From an uncultured Clostridia bacterium (GTDB lineage Bacteria > Bacillota > Clostridia > Oscillospirales > CAG-272), in contig CALXUV010000006.1 of NCBI GenBank assembly GCA_944391815.1, forward strand, positions 1 to 64,000: a stretch of 64,000 nt of DNA. The letters are read 5' to 3'. Positions 24,989 to 34,660 of this stretch are shown one piece after another (the stretch's first letter is position 1; each line of letters starts with the position of its first letter). The notes under the pieces were generated by a model that ran no database searches, was not told where the DNA came from, and saw only the letters and a list, made by a program, of their open reading frames with translations. The position numbers were made by a program, and so were the translations under genes.

Positions 24989-26407
24989 ATGAACAAGAAA
25001 ACAACGGAAAAGACTGAAAACACCGGCGCATACGGAAAGTCGCCTGAAGCGGAACCATTAAAAAAATCCGGCAAACCGCAAAAGAAAGTAAAATCCGTAA
25101 ATCTGCAAAACAACGTAAGTACGGGTAAGTCCTCAAAAACAGAATTTGCGGACAATAAGGATTATATCTCAGAATCTTCAGAAACAGAAAAAAACGAAAA
25201 GCAAAAAGCGCAGGTTAAAGTCGGAAAGTCAGTGAAAAATGTGTCTGACCTTCCACATTTCAAAAATGACGGAAGACTAAGACTTTTAATCATAGTAGGA
25301 ACAAGACCGGAAATAATTCGTCTTTCTGCGGTGATCCGCAAATGCCGTAAATATTTTGACTGTCTTTTGGCACACACCGGACAGAATTATGACTACAATC
25401 TCAGCCGTATATTTTTTGACGAACTCGGAACAGGACTTCCGGACATTGATATGAAATGCGTAGGGGACGACCTCGGTGAGACGGTCGGAAATATAATCAG
25501 CAGTTCATATAAACTGATGGAAAAGTGCCGTCCCGATGCTCTGCTTATACTCGGCGACACAAATTCGTGTCTTTCGGCAATTTCAGCAAAGCGTCTGCAT
25601 ATTCCGATTTTCCACATGGAAGCCGGAAATCGCTGTAAAGATGAATGCCTGCCAGAGGAAACAAACAGAAGAATAGTTGACATAATATCCGACGTAAACA
25701 TAGCATATTCGGAAAATGCAAGGAGAAACCTTGCAGCATGCGGACTTCCGTCGGAAAGGACTTTTGTTGTTGGTTCTCCGATGCCGGAAGTGCTTGAAAA
25801 TAACTTTGACAGAATACTTTCAAGCGATATACTGAAAAGAGAAGGACTCAGCGAAAACGGATACATTCTTCTTTCCGTACACAGGGAAGAGAACATCGAC
25901 TCAAAAGAAAACTTTGAGACTATATTCGGTGCAGTAAACAAGTTGGCAGAGACATACAGAATGCCGATACTTTATTCATGTCACCCGCGATCAATGAAAC
26001 GGTTAAATGAAAGCGGTTTCGTTCTTCATCCGGCTGTACGCGTACATCAGCCGCTCGGATTTATCGATTACAACTGCTTGCAGATGAATGCTTTTGCGGT
26101 AATTTCCGATTCCGGTACTTTGCCGGAGGAAAGCAGTTATTATATCAGCAAGGGCAAAGCCTTTGCGGCAGTGAGCCTGAGAAGCAGTACGGAGAGGCAG
26201 GAAGCTGTTGATGCAGGATGTTTCATTTTGTCGGGAATAGAGGAAACTGAGATACTGAGATCTGTACAGCTGGCACTCGAAATGCGCAAAAACGGCGATA
26301 CGGGTAGCGTCGTTCCGGATTATACTGATAAAAATGTATCGACTAAGACGGTCAGAATTATCCAGTCTTACATTACAGTGGTAAATAAATTTGTCTGGCG
26401 TAAATAA
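24989..26407 (+). CDS. fnlC: FnlC/WecB-type UDP-HexNAc 2-epimerase with long disordered N-terminus
   Basis: 472 residues. Residues from ~97 (RLLIIVGTRPEIIRLSAVIRKC) to the end match non-hydrolysing UDP-sugar 2-epimerases: HTGQNYD, LILGDTNSCLSA, HMEAGNRC, EETNRRIVD, VHREENID, SDSGTLPEESSY. In this gene set it should turn UDP-L-TalNAc into UDP-L-FucNAc. The first ~95 residues are extra: Lys/Glu/Ser-rich, low complexity, without hydrophobic parts, and absent in normal ~375-residue enzymes. The ATG has a GGAGG site and no closer alternative with a good site is seen, so the extension is probably translated. Last gene of the unit; terminator follows. Confidence 0.87.
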   Translation: MNKKTTEKTENTGAYGKSPEAEPLKKSGKPQKKVKSVNLQNNVSTGKSSKTEFADNKDYISESSETEKNEKQKAQVKVGKSVKNVSDLPHFKNDGRLRLLIIVGTRPEIIRLSAVIRKCRKYFDCLLAHTGQNYDYNLSRIFFDELGTGLPDIDMKCVGDDLGETVGNIISSSYKLMEKCRPDALLILGDTNSCLSAISAKRLHIPIFHMEAGNRCKDECLPEETNRRIVDIISDVNIAYSENARRNLAACGLPSERTFVVGSPMPEVLENNFDRILSSDILKREGLSENGYILLSVHREENIDSKENFETIFGAVNKLAETYRMPILYSCHPRSMKRLNESGFVLHPAVRVHQPLGFIDYNCLQMNAFAVISDSGTLPEESSYYISKGKAFAAVSLRSSTERQEAVDAGCFILSGIEETEILRSVQLALEMRKNGDTGSVVPDYTDKNVSTKTVRIIQSYITVVNKFVWRK

Positions 26408-26413
26408 AAATAA

Positions 26414-26452
26414 CGCGGCTGTTTTCAGAAAACTGACAGCCGCGGTATTTTT
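26414..26452 (+). terminator. Terminator of the glycan cluster
   Basis: CGCGGCTGT (26414-26422) and ACAGCCGCG (26436-26444), perfect 9-bp stem, followed by GTATTTTTC. Confidence 0.85.
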
Positions 26453-26581
26453 CTATCTATTCAGTACAATAAGCGAAATCACACCGTGTATTTTTTGGTT
26501 TTCAGTAGGAACATAAGTAATACGACGAATATTTTCAGCACAAAATACTGATGCAGTGCATTAAATCATAAAATCCGGAAT

Positions 26582-27532
26582 TCAGAGACGTCTTTTCTGA
26601 TTACGGGTTTCGTGTTCAGACTGAGACAGCCTTTTTTCAGCGAGCCTCAGAATACGCCTGTCCTGTTCATAGTCAAGTTTTTCGAGAGCTTCTTCAAGCG
26701 GCAAAAGCCAGATACCGTAAACTTCACCTTTTTGGGGCTTGAAAACGCCATCTGAGTAGTTTGCAAGAAAATAAAGTGCACTCTTGTGGATATAACCGTC
26801 GACAAGATACCTGTATTCTGCGCGGAAAGAAGTGTCAAGGGTTACGTCAAGACTCGTTTCTTCTTTTATTTCACGAAGTGCGGTTTCTGCTTCCGTTTCG
26901 CCGTATTCCATATGACCTTTCGGGAAACCGTTGTGACCGGAACGGTTCTGTATGATCAGATAATGCCGTCTGCCGCCCCTGATTTTCCAGACAACCGCAC
27001 CGCAGGAACGCTCGCTTATGTAGCATTTTGTCCTGAGTGTCCGGCGGACAAATTCGCTTTTTCCTGCCGTATACGAACGTCTGTCGCAGGCAAATCTTCC
27101 GGCAAGCGACATTTTCAGCTGCATATATTTTTCCCTTACCGATTCGTCTTTTTTCAGACAGTCGGTAAATGCGACGTACGAATTCCAGAGAGTTTTCCCA
27201 TGAATAACAATATGGACGTAAACACTGAGTTTGTTTTTGACAGCGGAAAGAAAAATCTGATTTTCGGTATCGGTTTCTTTTCTGTGGAAATAGCCCATTT
27301 CGAGCAGTCTGTCAAAGAAAACAGGCACTGTGTCAAAGCTTCTCACAGCTACGGCAATATCGATGATAGGTCGTGACCGAAGTCCCGGAACGGCAGTGCT
27401 GCCGATGTGCGCCTTGTCAACTATGATCGAACCCATAACCGAGCTTAATTCTGAAAGCACCGAATTTCCGGTAGTTATCCACTCGGGGCTGAACGGTACC
27501 AGCTTTACCGATTCTTTTTTCTGTGCCGGCAT
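26582..27532 (-). CDS. GrpB-family domain fused to a Nudix hydrolase
   Basis: 316-residue two-domain protein. Residues ~8-165 are GrpB/UPF0157 (VKLVPFSPEWITTGNSVLSEL, AHIGSTAVPGLRSRPIIDIAVAV), a nucleotidyltransferase-fold domain of unknown substrate. Residues ~175-300 are a Nudix domain: SCGAVVWKI, NGFPKGHMEYGETE, and the Nudix box G-x5-E-x7-REIKEETSL. Nudix enzymes hydrolyse nucleoside diphosphate derivatives such as Ap4A. The pair could act on a shared nucleotide ligand. Ribosome site AGGAGGGG lies before the ATG on the minus strand. The gene stands alone between two terminatorless gaps. Confidence 0.82.
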   Translation of the reverse strand: MPAQKKESVKLVPFSPEWITTGNSVLSELSSVMGSIIVDKAHIGSTAVPGLRSRPIIDIAVAVRSFDTVPVFFDRLLEMGYFHRKETDTENQIFLSAVKNKLSVYVHIVIHGKTLWNSYVAFTDCLKKDESVREKYMQLKMSLAGRFACDRRSYTAGKSEFVRRTLRTKCYISERSCGAVVWKIRGGRRHYLIIQNRSGHNGFPKGHMEYGETEAETALREIKEETSLDVTLDTSFRAEYRYLVDGYIHKSALYFLANYSDGVFKPQKGEVYGIWLLPLEEALEKLDYEQDRRILRLAEKRLSQSEHETRNQKRRL

Positions 27533-27607
27533 ATTTGAGCCCCTCCTTTTCCGGTTTTTCAGTCATCTGAGTAATTATATCACAAACCGCTTTTTTTGTC
27601 AACAGAG

Positions 27608-27652
27608 CCGGCTGAAAGAAAAACAATCCACCGGCTGAAAGAAAAACAATCC
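27608..27652. repeat. Two direct copies of a 22-bp sequence
   Basis: CCGGCTGAAAGAAAAACAATCC at 27608-27629 and again at 27631-27652, one base apart (23-bp period). Only two copies, so not a CRISPR array; a slippage duplication or a paired binding site ahead of the ABC operon. Confidence 0.7.
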
Positions 27653-27790
27653 CCACGGTGTAAAATGTTAACAATTGTTTTAAATTAACGGTAGATAAAA
27701 GCACGGAAAAGTCTTATAATTATGGTATATATCGGAAATTGTCCGGAGCGTGCTCCGGATATCATTATATCATTTAAGAGTGGTGATTTT

Positions 27791-28495
27791 ATGGAACATT
27801 TTGTAGAGCTTAGAGATGTAAGAAAGATTTATCGTATGGGTGAGGTTGAAATAACTGCTGCCGCCGGCATAAACCTCACGATAGAAAAAGGAGAATTTGC
27901 CGTAATAGTCGGACCGAGCGGAGCCGGGAAAACCACAGTTCTTAATATTCTCGGAGGAATGGATACCTGCACTGACGGCGAGATATATGTAGACGGCGAG
28001 AATATAGCGACATACAGCAGAAAGGAACTTGTCAGATACAGAAGAGAAGATATAGGTTTTGTTTTTCAGTTCTACAACCTGATGCAAAACCTGACGGCTC
28101 TTGAAAATGTGGAACTTGCGCTTCAGATAAGCAAAAGACCTCTTGATGCCAAATCAGTTCTGGAGGACGTCGGGCTTGCTGAAAGAATGAATAATTTTCC
28201 CGCACAGCTTTCGGGAGGCGAACAGCAGCGAGTGGCAATTGCAAGAGCGCTTGCAAAAAATCCAAAGCTTTTGCTTTGCGACGAACCTACCGGAGCACTT
28301 GATTACAAAACCGGAAAATCGATTTTAAGACTTCTTCAGGACACCTGCCGTCTTAAAGGCATGACGGTTATAATTATCACGCATAACACCGCAATAACGC
28401 CTATGGCAGACAGGGTTATTCACATAAACAGCGGAAAGGTTACGTCAACCGAATTAAATGAAAATCCGCTTTCAGTGGAAAAAATAGAGTGGTGA
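27791..28495 (+). CDS. ABC transporter ATPase, MacB/LolD type
   Basis: 234-residue ABC ATPase: Walker [11 protein letters not shown]-loop [18 protein letters not shown], signature [15 protein letters not shown], Walker [14 protein letters not shown]-loop IIITHN. The set [15 protein letters not shown] is typical of the MacB/LolD/FtsE group that pairs with FtsX-like permeases, as the next gene is. ATG 27791 fits the family start ([10 protein letters not shown]); the frame extends to 27722, but that part has no match. TATAAT at 27715-27720 may be its -10 box. Confidence 0.88.
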   Translation: MEHFVELRDVRKIYRMGEVEITAAAGINLTIEKGEFAVIVGPSGAGKTTVLNILGGMDTCTDGEIYVDGENIATYSRKELVRYRREDIGFVFQFYNLMQNLTALENVELALQISKRPLDAKSVLEDVGLAERMNNFPAQLSGGEQQRVAIARALAKNPKLLLCDEPTGALDYKTGKSILRLLQDTCRLKGMTVIIITHNTAITPMADRVIHINSGKVTSTELNENPLSVEKIEW

Positions 28496-28510
28496 CGGGA
28501 GGGAACGCGT

Positions 28511-31132
28511 ATGAAAGCGCTGCATAAAGACTTTGCGCGCGAGCTGATAAAAAACAAAAGCAGATTTCTTTCCGTATTTCTGATAGTCATGCTCGGATCA
28601 GCATTTTTTTCCGGAATAAGATCGAGCAGAAGTGATATGCTGATTTCCGCTGATAAGTACTATAACGAAACTGCGCTTATGGATTTCCGGGTTATAGGAA
28701 CTCTCGGACTTACCGAGGAAGATCTTTCGGATATCAGTAAAACCGAAGGTGTTAAGGCCGCATACGGCGGAAATACCGCCGACGTTGTTTTGAAAAACGA
28801 TGATACAAAAGCGGTAAGGATGATAGCCATTACCGACGAAGTGAACAAACCGACTTTAACTGACGGCAGAATGCCCGAAACCGAAAACGAATGCCTTGCA
28901 GACAGTCTTTTCATGGAAGTCAACGGTTATAAGATAGGTGACACACTTACATTCGAAACCGAAGGACTTGATATCAGCCGGAGTGAGTTTGTTATAACCG
29001 GAAGTGCAAATCTGCCTTACTTTATGGACCTGAACAGAGGAAGCGGCAGTGTAGGTAACGGAAAACTCAGCGGCTTTGTCCTTGTTAAGCCGGAAGTTTT
29101 CCGGTATGATTATTATACTGAAATTTATGTTCTGATGAATAAGGAAGACGGTACATTTTGTTTCGGTGATGAATACGAGCAGCTTCAGTCTGCGCTTGAA
29201 GACAGACTTGAAGCAACCGGAGAGGCGTGTGCCGAAAGACGGTATAACGATATTCAAAATGAAGGAAAAACTGCGCTTGACGAAGCCCGTAACCTGTTGT
29301 CCGAGCAAAAAGCCAAACTTGCAGAGGCTGAACTGCTGTATAGTCAGAGCGGTATCTATTCTGAAGAAATTGAGAAGAAACTCGCACAGATGCGGAATGA
29401 AATCTCAAAAGCTGAAGCGGAAATATCGGAAAAAGAAACAGAGCTTTCGGGTATGGAAAAGCCTGCCGTATATATTCTCGGCAGGGACACTATAATGTCT
29501 TATTCAGGTTTTGAAAGTGATGCCGAAAGGATAGGAAATCTCGGAAAACTGTTTCCGGTAGTATTTTTCCTGGTAGCGGCTCTGGTAAGCCTGACGGCAA
29601 TGACAAGAATGGTTGAGGAACACAGACAGCAGATAGGAACAATGAAAGCACTCGGTTCCGGTGACGGAGCGATAATGGCGAGATACATCGGTTATGCCAT
29701 GATTCCGACGCTTACGGGAGCGATCATCGGAGTTCTTATCGGAGAAAAACTGCTTCCTTATGCTATTGTCAGCACATATTGTCTTCTCTATGAAGGGCTT
29801 CCGTATATAGAAATACCGTATAATTTGGTTCAGGGGATACTTGCAGTGGCGGCGAGCGTGCTTTGTACGGGCGGAGGAGCGCTGTTTGCTTGTTACAGGG
29901 CAAGTGCTACAAGTCCGGCACAGCTTATGCGCCCTGCTGCTCCTAAGTCGGGAAAACGGATACTGATAGAAAGAATCGGAGCTGTCTGGAAGAAACTTTC
30001 CTTTACTCAGAAGTCGACTCTCCGTAATATGTTCAGATACAAAAAAAGGTTCATTATGACAGTAACCGGCGTTGCGGGTTGCATGGGACTGGTGCTTGTG
30101 GGACTTGGTCTGCATGATTCGATAATGGTGGTCTGTGACAAACAGTTTGATGAGATAACGCATTACCGTATAACCGCCACCTTCCCCGACGGTGAGGACT
30201 ATTCTGTCAAAAAGGAAACTGCGGACAGCGTTGAGGAAAAATATCCGGGCACATCAGTGATGCTGGTTTATGAAAAAAATCTCGACGTCCGACACGGAGA
30301 CAAAATAACGTCGGTAACCGTCGAGGTTCCGGAAAAAACAGACGGAATAGATAATTTTTTCACATTCCGTGAAAGAAAGAGCAGAGAAAAGGTTGAACTC
30401 CCGGAAAGCGGCGCCATAATAAGCGAAAAAACAGCGTCAACTCTCGGAGTCAGTGTCGGAGATACCGTTGAAATCGATACAGGAAAGGCTCAGGCAAAAA
30501 GCGTAAAAATAACAGGTATTTTCGAAAATTACATCGGTCACTATATTTTTATTTCTCCCGAAAGTTACCGCGAACTTTATGGAAGCGATGCTGATTTCAG
30601 TCAGATTTTCGTCAATACCGGAAGTCACTCCGAGGACGAAATCGGCAGCTTCCTGATGCAAAACGGCAATATCAAAGGCGTATCGTTTGTTTCGGATCTG
30701 CTTGACTGGGCAAACGAAACGCTGGAATCCCTGAATATAATAGTTTACATCGTTCTGGCGGCTGCCGCCCTGCTTGCTTTCGTTGTGCTTTATAATCTTA
30801 ACAGTATAAATCTTGCAGAACGTGAACGAGAACTTTCAACTTTAAAGGTTTTGGGATTCTATGATAAGGAAGTCGCCGTCTATATTTATAAAGAAAATAT
30901 TCTGCTGAGTGTCATCGGTACATTTTTCGGGATATTTTTCGGTATGATACTTCACAGTTACGTAATAAGGTCGATAGAAGTTGATCTTATAATGTTCGGC
31001 AGAAGTATTTCTCCACTCAGTTATCTGCTCGGAGCAGTCCTTACAATAATGTTTGCGCTGTTTGTCAATCTGATAATGTACCGTGATGTCAGAAAAATCG
31101 ACATGCTTAAATCCATGAAAAGCATTGAATAA
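28511..31132 (+). CDS. FtsX-family ABC permease with extracytoplasmic coiled coil
   Basis: 873 residues. TM1 at about 17-38, a large outer domain, a coiled-coil stretch near residues 250-320 (AKLAEAELLYSQ ... ISKAEAEISEKETELSG), then two sets of three membrane segments (about 350-470 and 740-865) with FtsX signatures (VAALVSLTAMTRMVEEHRQQIGTMKALG and NLNSINLAERERELSTLKVLGFYDKEV). With the upstream ATPase it forms a mechanotransmission-type transporter, possibly for peptides, lipids or envelope stress signalling. It begins 15 bases after the ATPase, with GGGAGGGAA upstream. Confidence 0.87.
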   Translation: MKALHKDFARELIKNKSRFLSVFLIVMLGSAFFSGIRSSRSDMLISADKYYNETALMDFRVIGTLGLTEEDLSDISKTEGVKAAYGGNTADVVLKNDDTKAVRMIAITDEVNKPTLTDGRMPETENECLADSLFMEVNGYKIGDTLTFETEGLDISRSEFVITGSANLPYFMDLNRGSGSVGNGKLSGFVLVKPEVFRYDYYTEIYVLMNKEDGTFCFGDEYEQLQSALEDRLEATGEACAERRYNDIQNEGKTALDEARNLLSEQKAKLAEAELLYSQSGIYSEEIEKKLAQMRNEISKAEAEISEKETELSGMEKPAVYILGRDTIMSYSGFESDAERIGNLGKLFPVVFFLVAALVSLTAMTRMVEEHRQQIGTMKALGSGDGAIMARYIGYAMIPTLTGAIIGVLIGEKLLPYAIVSTYCLLYEGLPYIEIPYNLVQGILAVAASVLCTGGGALFACYRASATSPAQLMRPAAPKSGKRILIERIGAVWKKLSFTQKSTLRNMFRYKKRFIMTVTGVAGCMGLVLVGLGLHDSIMVVCDKQFDEITHYRITATFPDGEDYSVKKETADSVEEKYPGTSVMLVYEKNLDVRHGDKITSVTVEVPEKTDGIDNFFTFRERKSREKVELPESGAIISEKTASTLGVSVGDTVEIDTGKAQAKSVKITGIFENYIGHYIFISPESYRELYGSDADFSQIFVNTGSHSEDEIGSFLMQNGNIKGVSFVSDLLDWANETLESLNIIVYIVLAAAALLAFVVLYNLNSINLAERERELSTLKVLGFYDKEVAVYIYKENILLSVIGTFFGIFFGMILHSYVIRSIEVDLIMFGRSISPLSYLLGAVLTIMFALFVNLIMYRDVRKIDMLKSMKSIE

Positions 31133-31255
31133 TTCAGATATCTGCGTTGCCTGAGAAATCGCTCGGAATGACTGAATAATAAAGTAAATCGGTCAGATTC
31201 TCGTGTAATTCAAGATATGTCAATTTCTGAACTCAAAAAACAGAATAGAGATAAT

Positions 31256-31293
31256 AAACCGCACCGGTTGTTAAAACTTTGTGCGGTTTTTTT
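31256..31293 (+). terminator. Terminator after the FtsX-type operon
   Basis: AAACCGCAC (31256-31264) pairs with GTGCGGTTT (31281-31289), followed by TTTTT. The 308-bp gap 31133-31440 holds this and a promoter only. Confidence 0.85.
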
Positions 31294-31366
31294 CGTGTTT
31301 TTGTAATAAACAGGACAATTTTTTGAGATATATTTAACAAAAAAATGCTATTAAACTAACATTTTA

Positions 31367-31395
31367 TTGACATGTTGCCGTTTGTATGATAAAAT
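31367..31395 (+). promoter_or_regulatory. Promoter of the ABC exporter / AAA protease pair
   Basis: TTGACA (31367-31372), 17-bp spacer, TAAAAT (31390-31395), 45 bases before the ATG. Confidence 0.7.
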
Positions 31396-31440
31396 CACCT
31401 TAAAGTTTCCCTGAACTTTAAAAACAGAAGGTGACTGCTT

Positions 31441-33216
31441 ATGAATGGATTAAAGACTCTGATAAAAGCCAACAAAAATTTTTTTGTTGCAATATGGAAA
31501 TACGGTAAGCTGATGATATTCTTTCAGCTTATAGTACTGCTGCTCGGAATCCCGATGAACTTCATACGCCTTTACTCACCCAAGAATTTTCTTGACACAT
31601 TACTTGAATCCGGTGACGTTCAGGCGGCAATGTTCTGGGTGTTTCTTCTGGTCGGATGCGGGCTTGGTTACAATGTTTTAAGGTGGATGTTCGGCGTATA
31701 CAGTGAACACATACTCAATAAAACCAAACTGTATACCAAAGAACAGAATTTCAAACTGTTTTCAAGTTTTTATCTTTCGTATTTTGACAACAACGAGAAC
31801 ATGAATGTTGTAAAAAGGGCACTTGGATATCCGGACAGGGGCGGAGTCAATTTCTGGTACTTCATAATCGGAATTTTTTCTTCGCTGATAATGCTGACTA
31901 CCGCTTCTTATGTTTCGCTTCAATTTGAATGGTATTTCTGGATACTTATCATCGGGACGTTTCTTGTTAAAGTACTGATAGGCGTTGCGGTAAAGAAGAT
32001 GAATTATAAATTCAACAGAGAAAGAACAAACCGCAACCGTGTAGCTGATTATTACAGCGGAATACTTACAAACAAAAAAGCACTGCATGAAATAAAGCTG
32101 AATAATATACTCGGATTTTTTTCGGACAAGCATCACGCAGCTTACAGCAAAAATATCAGACTTCTCACCAAAAACAATTTAAAAAACCGTCTTTTCTGGA
32201 TTCTTGAAGAAATTCCCGACTGTCTGCTGAATCTGGCTTGTTATCTTTTTATAGGTATTGCTCTTGCAAACAAATCCGCTTCGGTGGGCGATTATACGCT
32301 GTTTTTTACCATGATATCACAGATAAACGGTACTCTCAGTAATATAAAGGACAATATAGATTTACTTTATGATCAGTCTCTTGAAGCAAGGAACTACCTT
32401 GAATTCAGCGAATGCCAAACGGACAAAATGCTGACTAAGGGAACTGAGAAAATAGACGGACCTATCGGCGATATAGAAATGAGAGATGTAACTTTCAGGT
32501 ACAATAATCAGACGGTGCCGGCACTCAACCACGTCAATGTGAAGATAAACAAAGGAGATAAAATTTCAATAGTGGGACTGAACGGAGCCGGAAAGTCCAC
32601 ATTTGTGAAAATAATAATGGATCTTTACAAAGCAGAAAGCGGCGAGGTGCTTGTAAGCGGTAAAAATATTCTTGATATTGATGCTGAAAGCTATTGGGAC
32701 AGAATAGGGGTGGTTTTTCAGTATCATTATGTATTTTCCCTTACCGTTGCCGAAAATGTGCTGTTCGGAGAAAGTACAGATGAAGAAAAGGTTTGGAAGG
32801 CACTTGAAATTGCAGGACTTAAAAGAAAGGTAGAGGGTTACACCGAAGGCATAAACACCCCGCTTACGCCTTCACTTTTCCCTAACGGAGTGGATCTTTC
32901 CGGCGGAGAAAAGCAGAAAGTGGCGATAGCCAGAGCGCTTGCCAAGGATTATGATATGTACATATTTGACGAACCCTCAAGCGCACTTGACGCAAAAGCG
33001 GAAGAAGAGCTTTATTCTATAATCAATGCCATTCCTGACGACAAGACAGTTATTTTCATTTCACACAGACTCTCAAGCGTTTCTGCAACAAACAGAATCA
33101 TCGTAATGAAGGATGGAAACATACTGGCGGATGACAGTCACGAAAATCTGATGAGAGAATGCCCTGAATATAAAGATATGTATGAGACTCAGGCGAGACG
33201 TTACGGTGCAGTGTAA
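31441..33216 (+). CDS. ABC exporter, fused membrane and ATPase domains
   Basis: 591-residue half-transporter. Six membrane segments lie in residues ~20-300, then the ATPase: Walker A GLNGAGKST, Q-loop VVFQYHYVFSLTVAENVLFG, signature LSGGEKQKVAIARAL, Walker B YIFDEPSSALD and IFISHRLSS. Such exporters work as dimers and move peptides, lipids or drugs. Substrate is unknown. No precursor-peptide gene or modification enzyme is seen beside it. The insert TPLTPSLFPNGVDLSGG before the signature is characteristic of a clostridial exporter group. AGAAGG site before ATG. Confidence 0.88.
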   Translation: MNGLKTLIKANKNFFVAIWKYGKLMIFFQLIVLLLGIPMNFIRLYSPKNFLDTLLESGDVQAAMFWVFLLVGCGLGYNVLRWMFGVYSEHILNKTKLYTKEQNFKLFSSFYLSYFDNNENMNVVKRALGYPDRGGVNFWYFIIGIFSSLIMLTTASYVSLQFEWYFWILIIGTFLVKVLIGVAVKKMNYKFNRERTNRNRVADYYSGILTNKKALHEIKLNNILGFFSDKHHAAYSKNIRLLTKNNLKNRLFWILEEIPDCLLNLACYLFIGIALANKSASVGDYTLFFTMISQINGTLSNIKDNIDLLYDQSLEARNYLEFSECQTDKMLTKGTEKIDGPIGDIEMRDVTFRYNNQTVPALNHVNVKINKGDKISIVGLNGAGKSTFVKIIMDLYKAESGEVLVSGKNILDIDAESYWDRIGVVFQYHYVFSLTVAENVLFGESTDEEKVWKALEIAGLKRKVEGYTEGINTPLTPSLFPNGVDLSGGEKQKVAIARALAKDYDMYIFDEPSSALDAKAEEELYSIINAIPDDKTVIFISHRLSSVSATNRIIVMKDGNILADDSHENLMRECPEYKDMYETQARRYGAV

Positions 33217-33305
33217 ATAAAGACAATTAAGATCAGATTATTACGGGAATTTTTATTTTGTCTGTTCTGTATGAAAAATAATATAACAGAGGTAGGTGTA
33301 AAAAT

Positions 33306-34586
33306 ATGGGCTTTGAAAATATAGCAGGTTATAGAAACGAGAAGAAACAGCTGGAAAAACTAACAAACCAGCTCCTTAATTTTGCAGCTTTTCAGGAAAA
33401 AGGCATACGTTTGCCGAGAGGGGTGCTGCTTTACGGCATTCCGGGGGTCGGTAAAACGGTAATGGCAAGGTCAATTGTAACAGACGGGATTTCGTTTGTG
33501 GAGCTTCGTGCAGCGGATTGCCTCACTAAAAACCCGGCAAAAAATATACAGGATGCTTTCTCACAGGCAAGAGAACGCATACCCAGCTTACTGCTTCTTG
33601 ACGAACTTGACAAGATAGCCCAGTCCTCGCCGAATTATTATATGGAAGGCAACGACAATGTAATGAAAGTTCTTCTTCAGGAGCTCGACAGGTCACAGGA
33701 AAACCTTGGAGTGCTGATTGTGGCGACATGCAATCAATATGAATTTCTGAATCCTGCACTTCTCCGCTCGGGCAGATTTGACAAGATGATCAGAATCGAA
33801 AGTCCGGGTTTTGAGGACCGCACCGAGATAATAAAAATGTATCTTGACCGCTTGAAGATAGAGAAAGATATTTCGGCGGAGCATTTTTCAAAAATAACAG
33901 GCGGTTATACCGGAGCTCAGATAGAGTGTATCATAAATGAGGCGGCTTTGCTTGCGGCAGAAGATAATGAGAAGCTGAGTGTACTTCAAATTCAGACAGT
34001 CATGAACAGAATGTCTTTCAAAGCTCTCGAAAGAAACGTTGAGGAAGGAAAAAAGCTTGAAAAGGCGGCGGTCCATGAAGCCGGTCATGCAATTGTGGCT
34101 GCACTGCTGTGTCCGGAGCAATTTGCGTCTGCATCAGTCATTCCCCAGGGTCAGACAAACGGACACATAAGGATGTTACGAAATGAGGTAAGCAGTCTAA
34201 GCGAAACTACCGCAGACGCCGAAAACGAAACAGCTGTGGCATTGGCAGGAATAGCTGCCGAAAAAGTCGTTTACGGTAATTACAGTCTCAGCTGTGAGGA
34301 TGACCTCGAAAAGGCGGCGGCAATTGTTTTCTTTCTGATAACAAAAATAGGCGCTTACGGGTTTGATAAATTACAGAATTTGCAAAACAGAGGCGAGGTA
34401 CCGTCAGATAATATAAGAAACGAAATATCGCTTGTGAAAGGGGAGGTGATGGACCGGATGCTGTCAAAAGGCATCGAAATAATCAAAAAAAATAAAAAAT
34501 GGTTCGAAAAAACCGTGGAAGCTTTAAAGAAAAATCACATAATGTCTAAGGAAGAGATATTGGCATTGAGAGACGAATCCATTTAA
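33306..34586 (+). CDS. FtsH-like AAA metalloprotease without membrane anchor
   Basis: 426 residues. AAA+ domain at ~5-240: Walker A GIPGVGKT, Walker B SLLLLDELDK, sensor ATCNQ and SRH NPALLRSGRFDK. M41 peptidase-like domain follows with zinc motif HEAGH and a downstream acidic segment SCEDDLEKA that can supply the third ligand. FtsH proteins start with one or two membrane helices and an outer domain; here the protein begins directly at the AAA domain (MGFENIAGYRNEKKQLEKL), and the FtsH pore motif is not obvious. It may be a soluble protease or an unfoldase serving the exporter encoded 90 bases upstream. Confidence 0.82.
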   Translation: MGFENIAGYRNEKKQLEKLTNQLLNFAAFQEKGIRLPRGVLLYGIPGVGKTVMARSIVTDGISFVELRAADCLTKNPAKNIQDAFSQARERIPSLLLLDELDKIAQSSPNYYMEGNDNVMKVLLQELDRSQENLGVLIVATCNQYEFLNPALLRSGRFDKMIRIESPGFEDRTEIIKMYLDRLKIEKDISAEHFSKITGGYTGAQIECIINEAALLAAEDNEKLSVLQIQTVMNRMSFKALERNVEEGKKLEKAAVHEAGHAIVAALLCPEQFASASVIPQGQTNGHIRMLRNEVSSLSETTADAENETAVALAGIAAEKVVYGNYSLSCEDDLEKAAAIVFFLITKIGAYGFDKLQNLQNRGEVPSDNIRNEISLVKGEVMDRMLSKGIEIIKKNKKWFEKTVEALKKNHIMSKEEILALRDESI

Positions 34587-34660
34587 AATAAGTAATATCT
34601 AAAAGTGTTTTTATGAAGTTCGGTTGCCGGTAAATCCGATAACCTTTGATTTTTCGCAAT

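Noticed and set aside
18782..26407. Link between the FucNAc cluster and the fucose-type microcompartment
   Set aside because: FnlABC builds an activated sugar from UDP-GlcNAc and does not need fucose; separate promoter and terminator make the adjacency probably chance.
27608..27652. CRISPR-like repeat
   Set aside because: Only two copies with a single base between them and no cas genes.
29504..30163. 219-codon open frame on the minus strand
   Set aside because: Antisense of the FtsX-type permease gene; no ribosome site and odd composition.
31218..31310. 29-residue peptide (MSISELKKQNRDNK...) as precursor for the ABC exporter
   Set aside because: It overlaps the terminator at 31256 and lies upstream of the exporter promoter; the hydrophobic end is just the T run.
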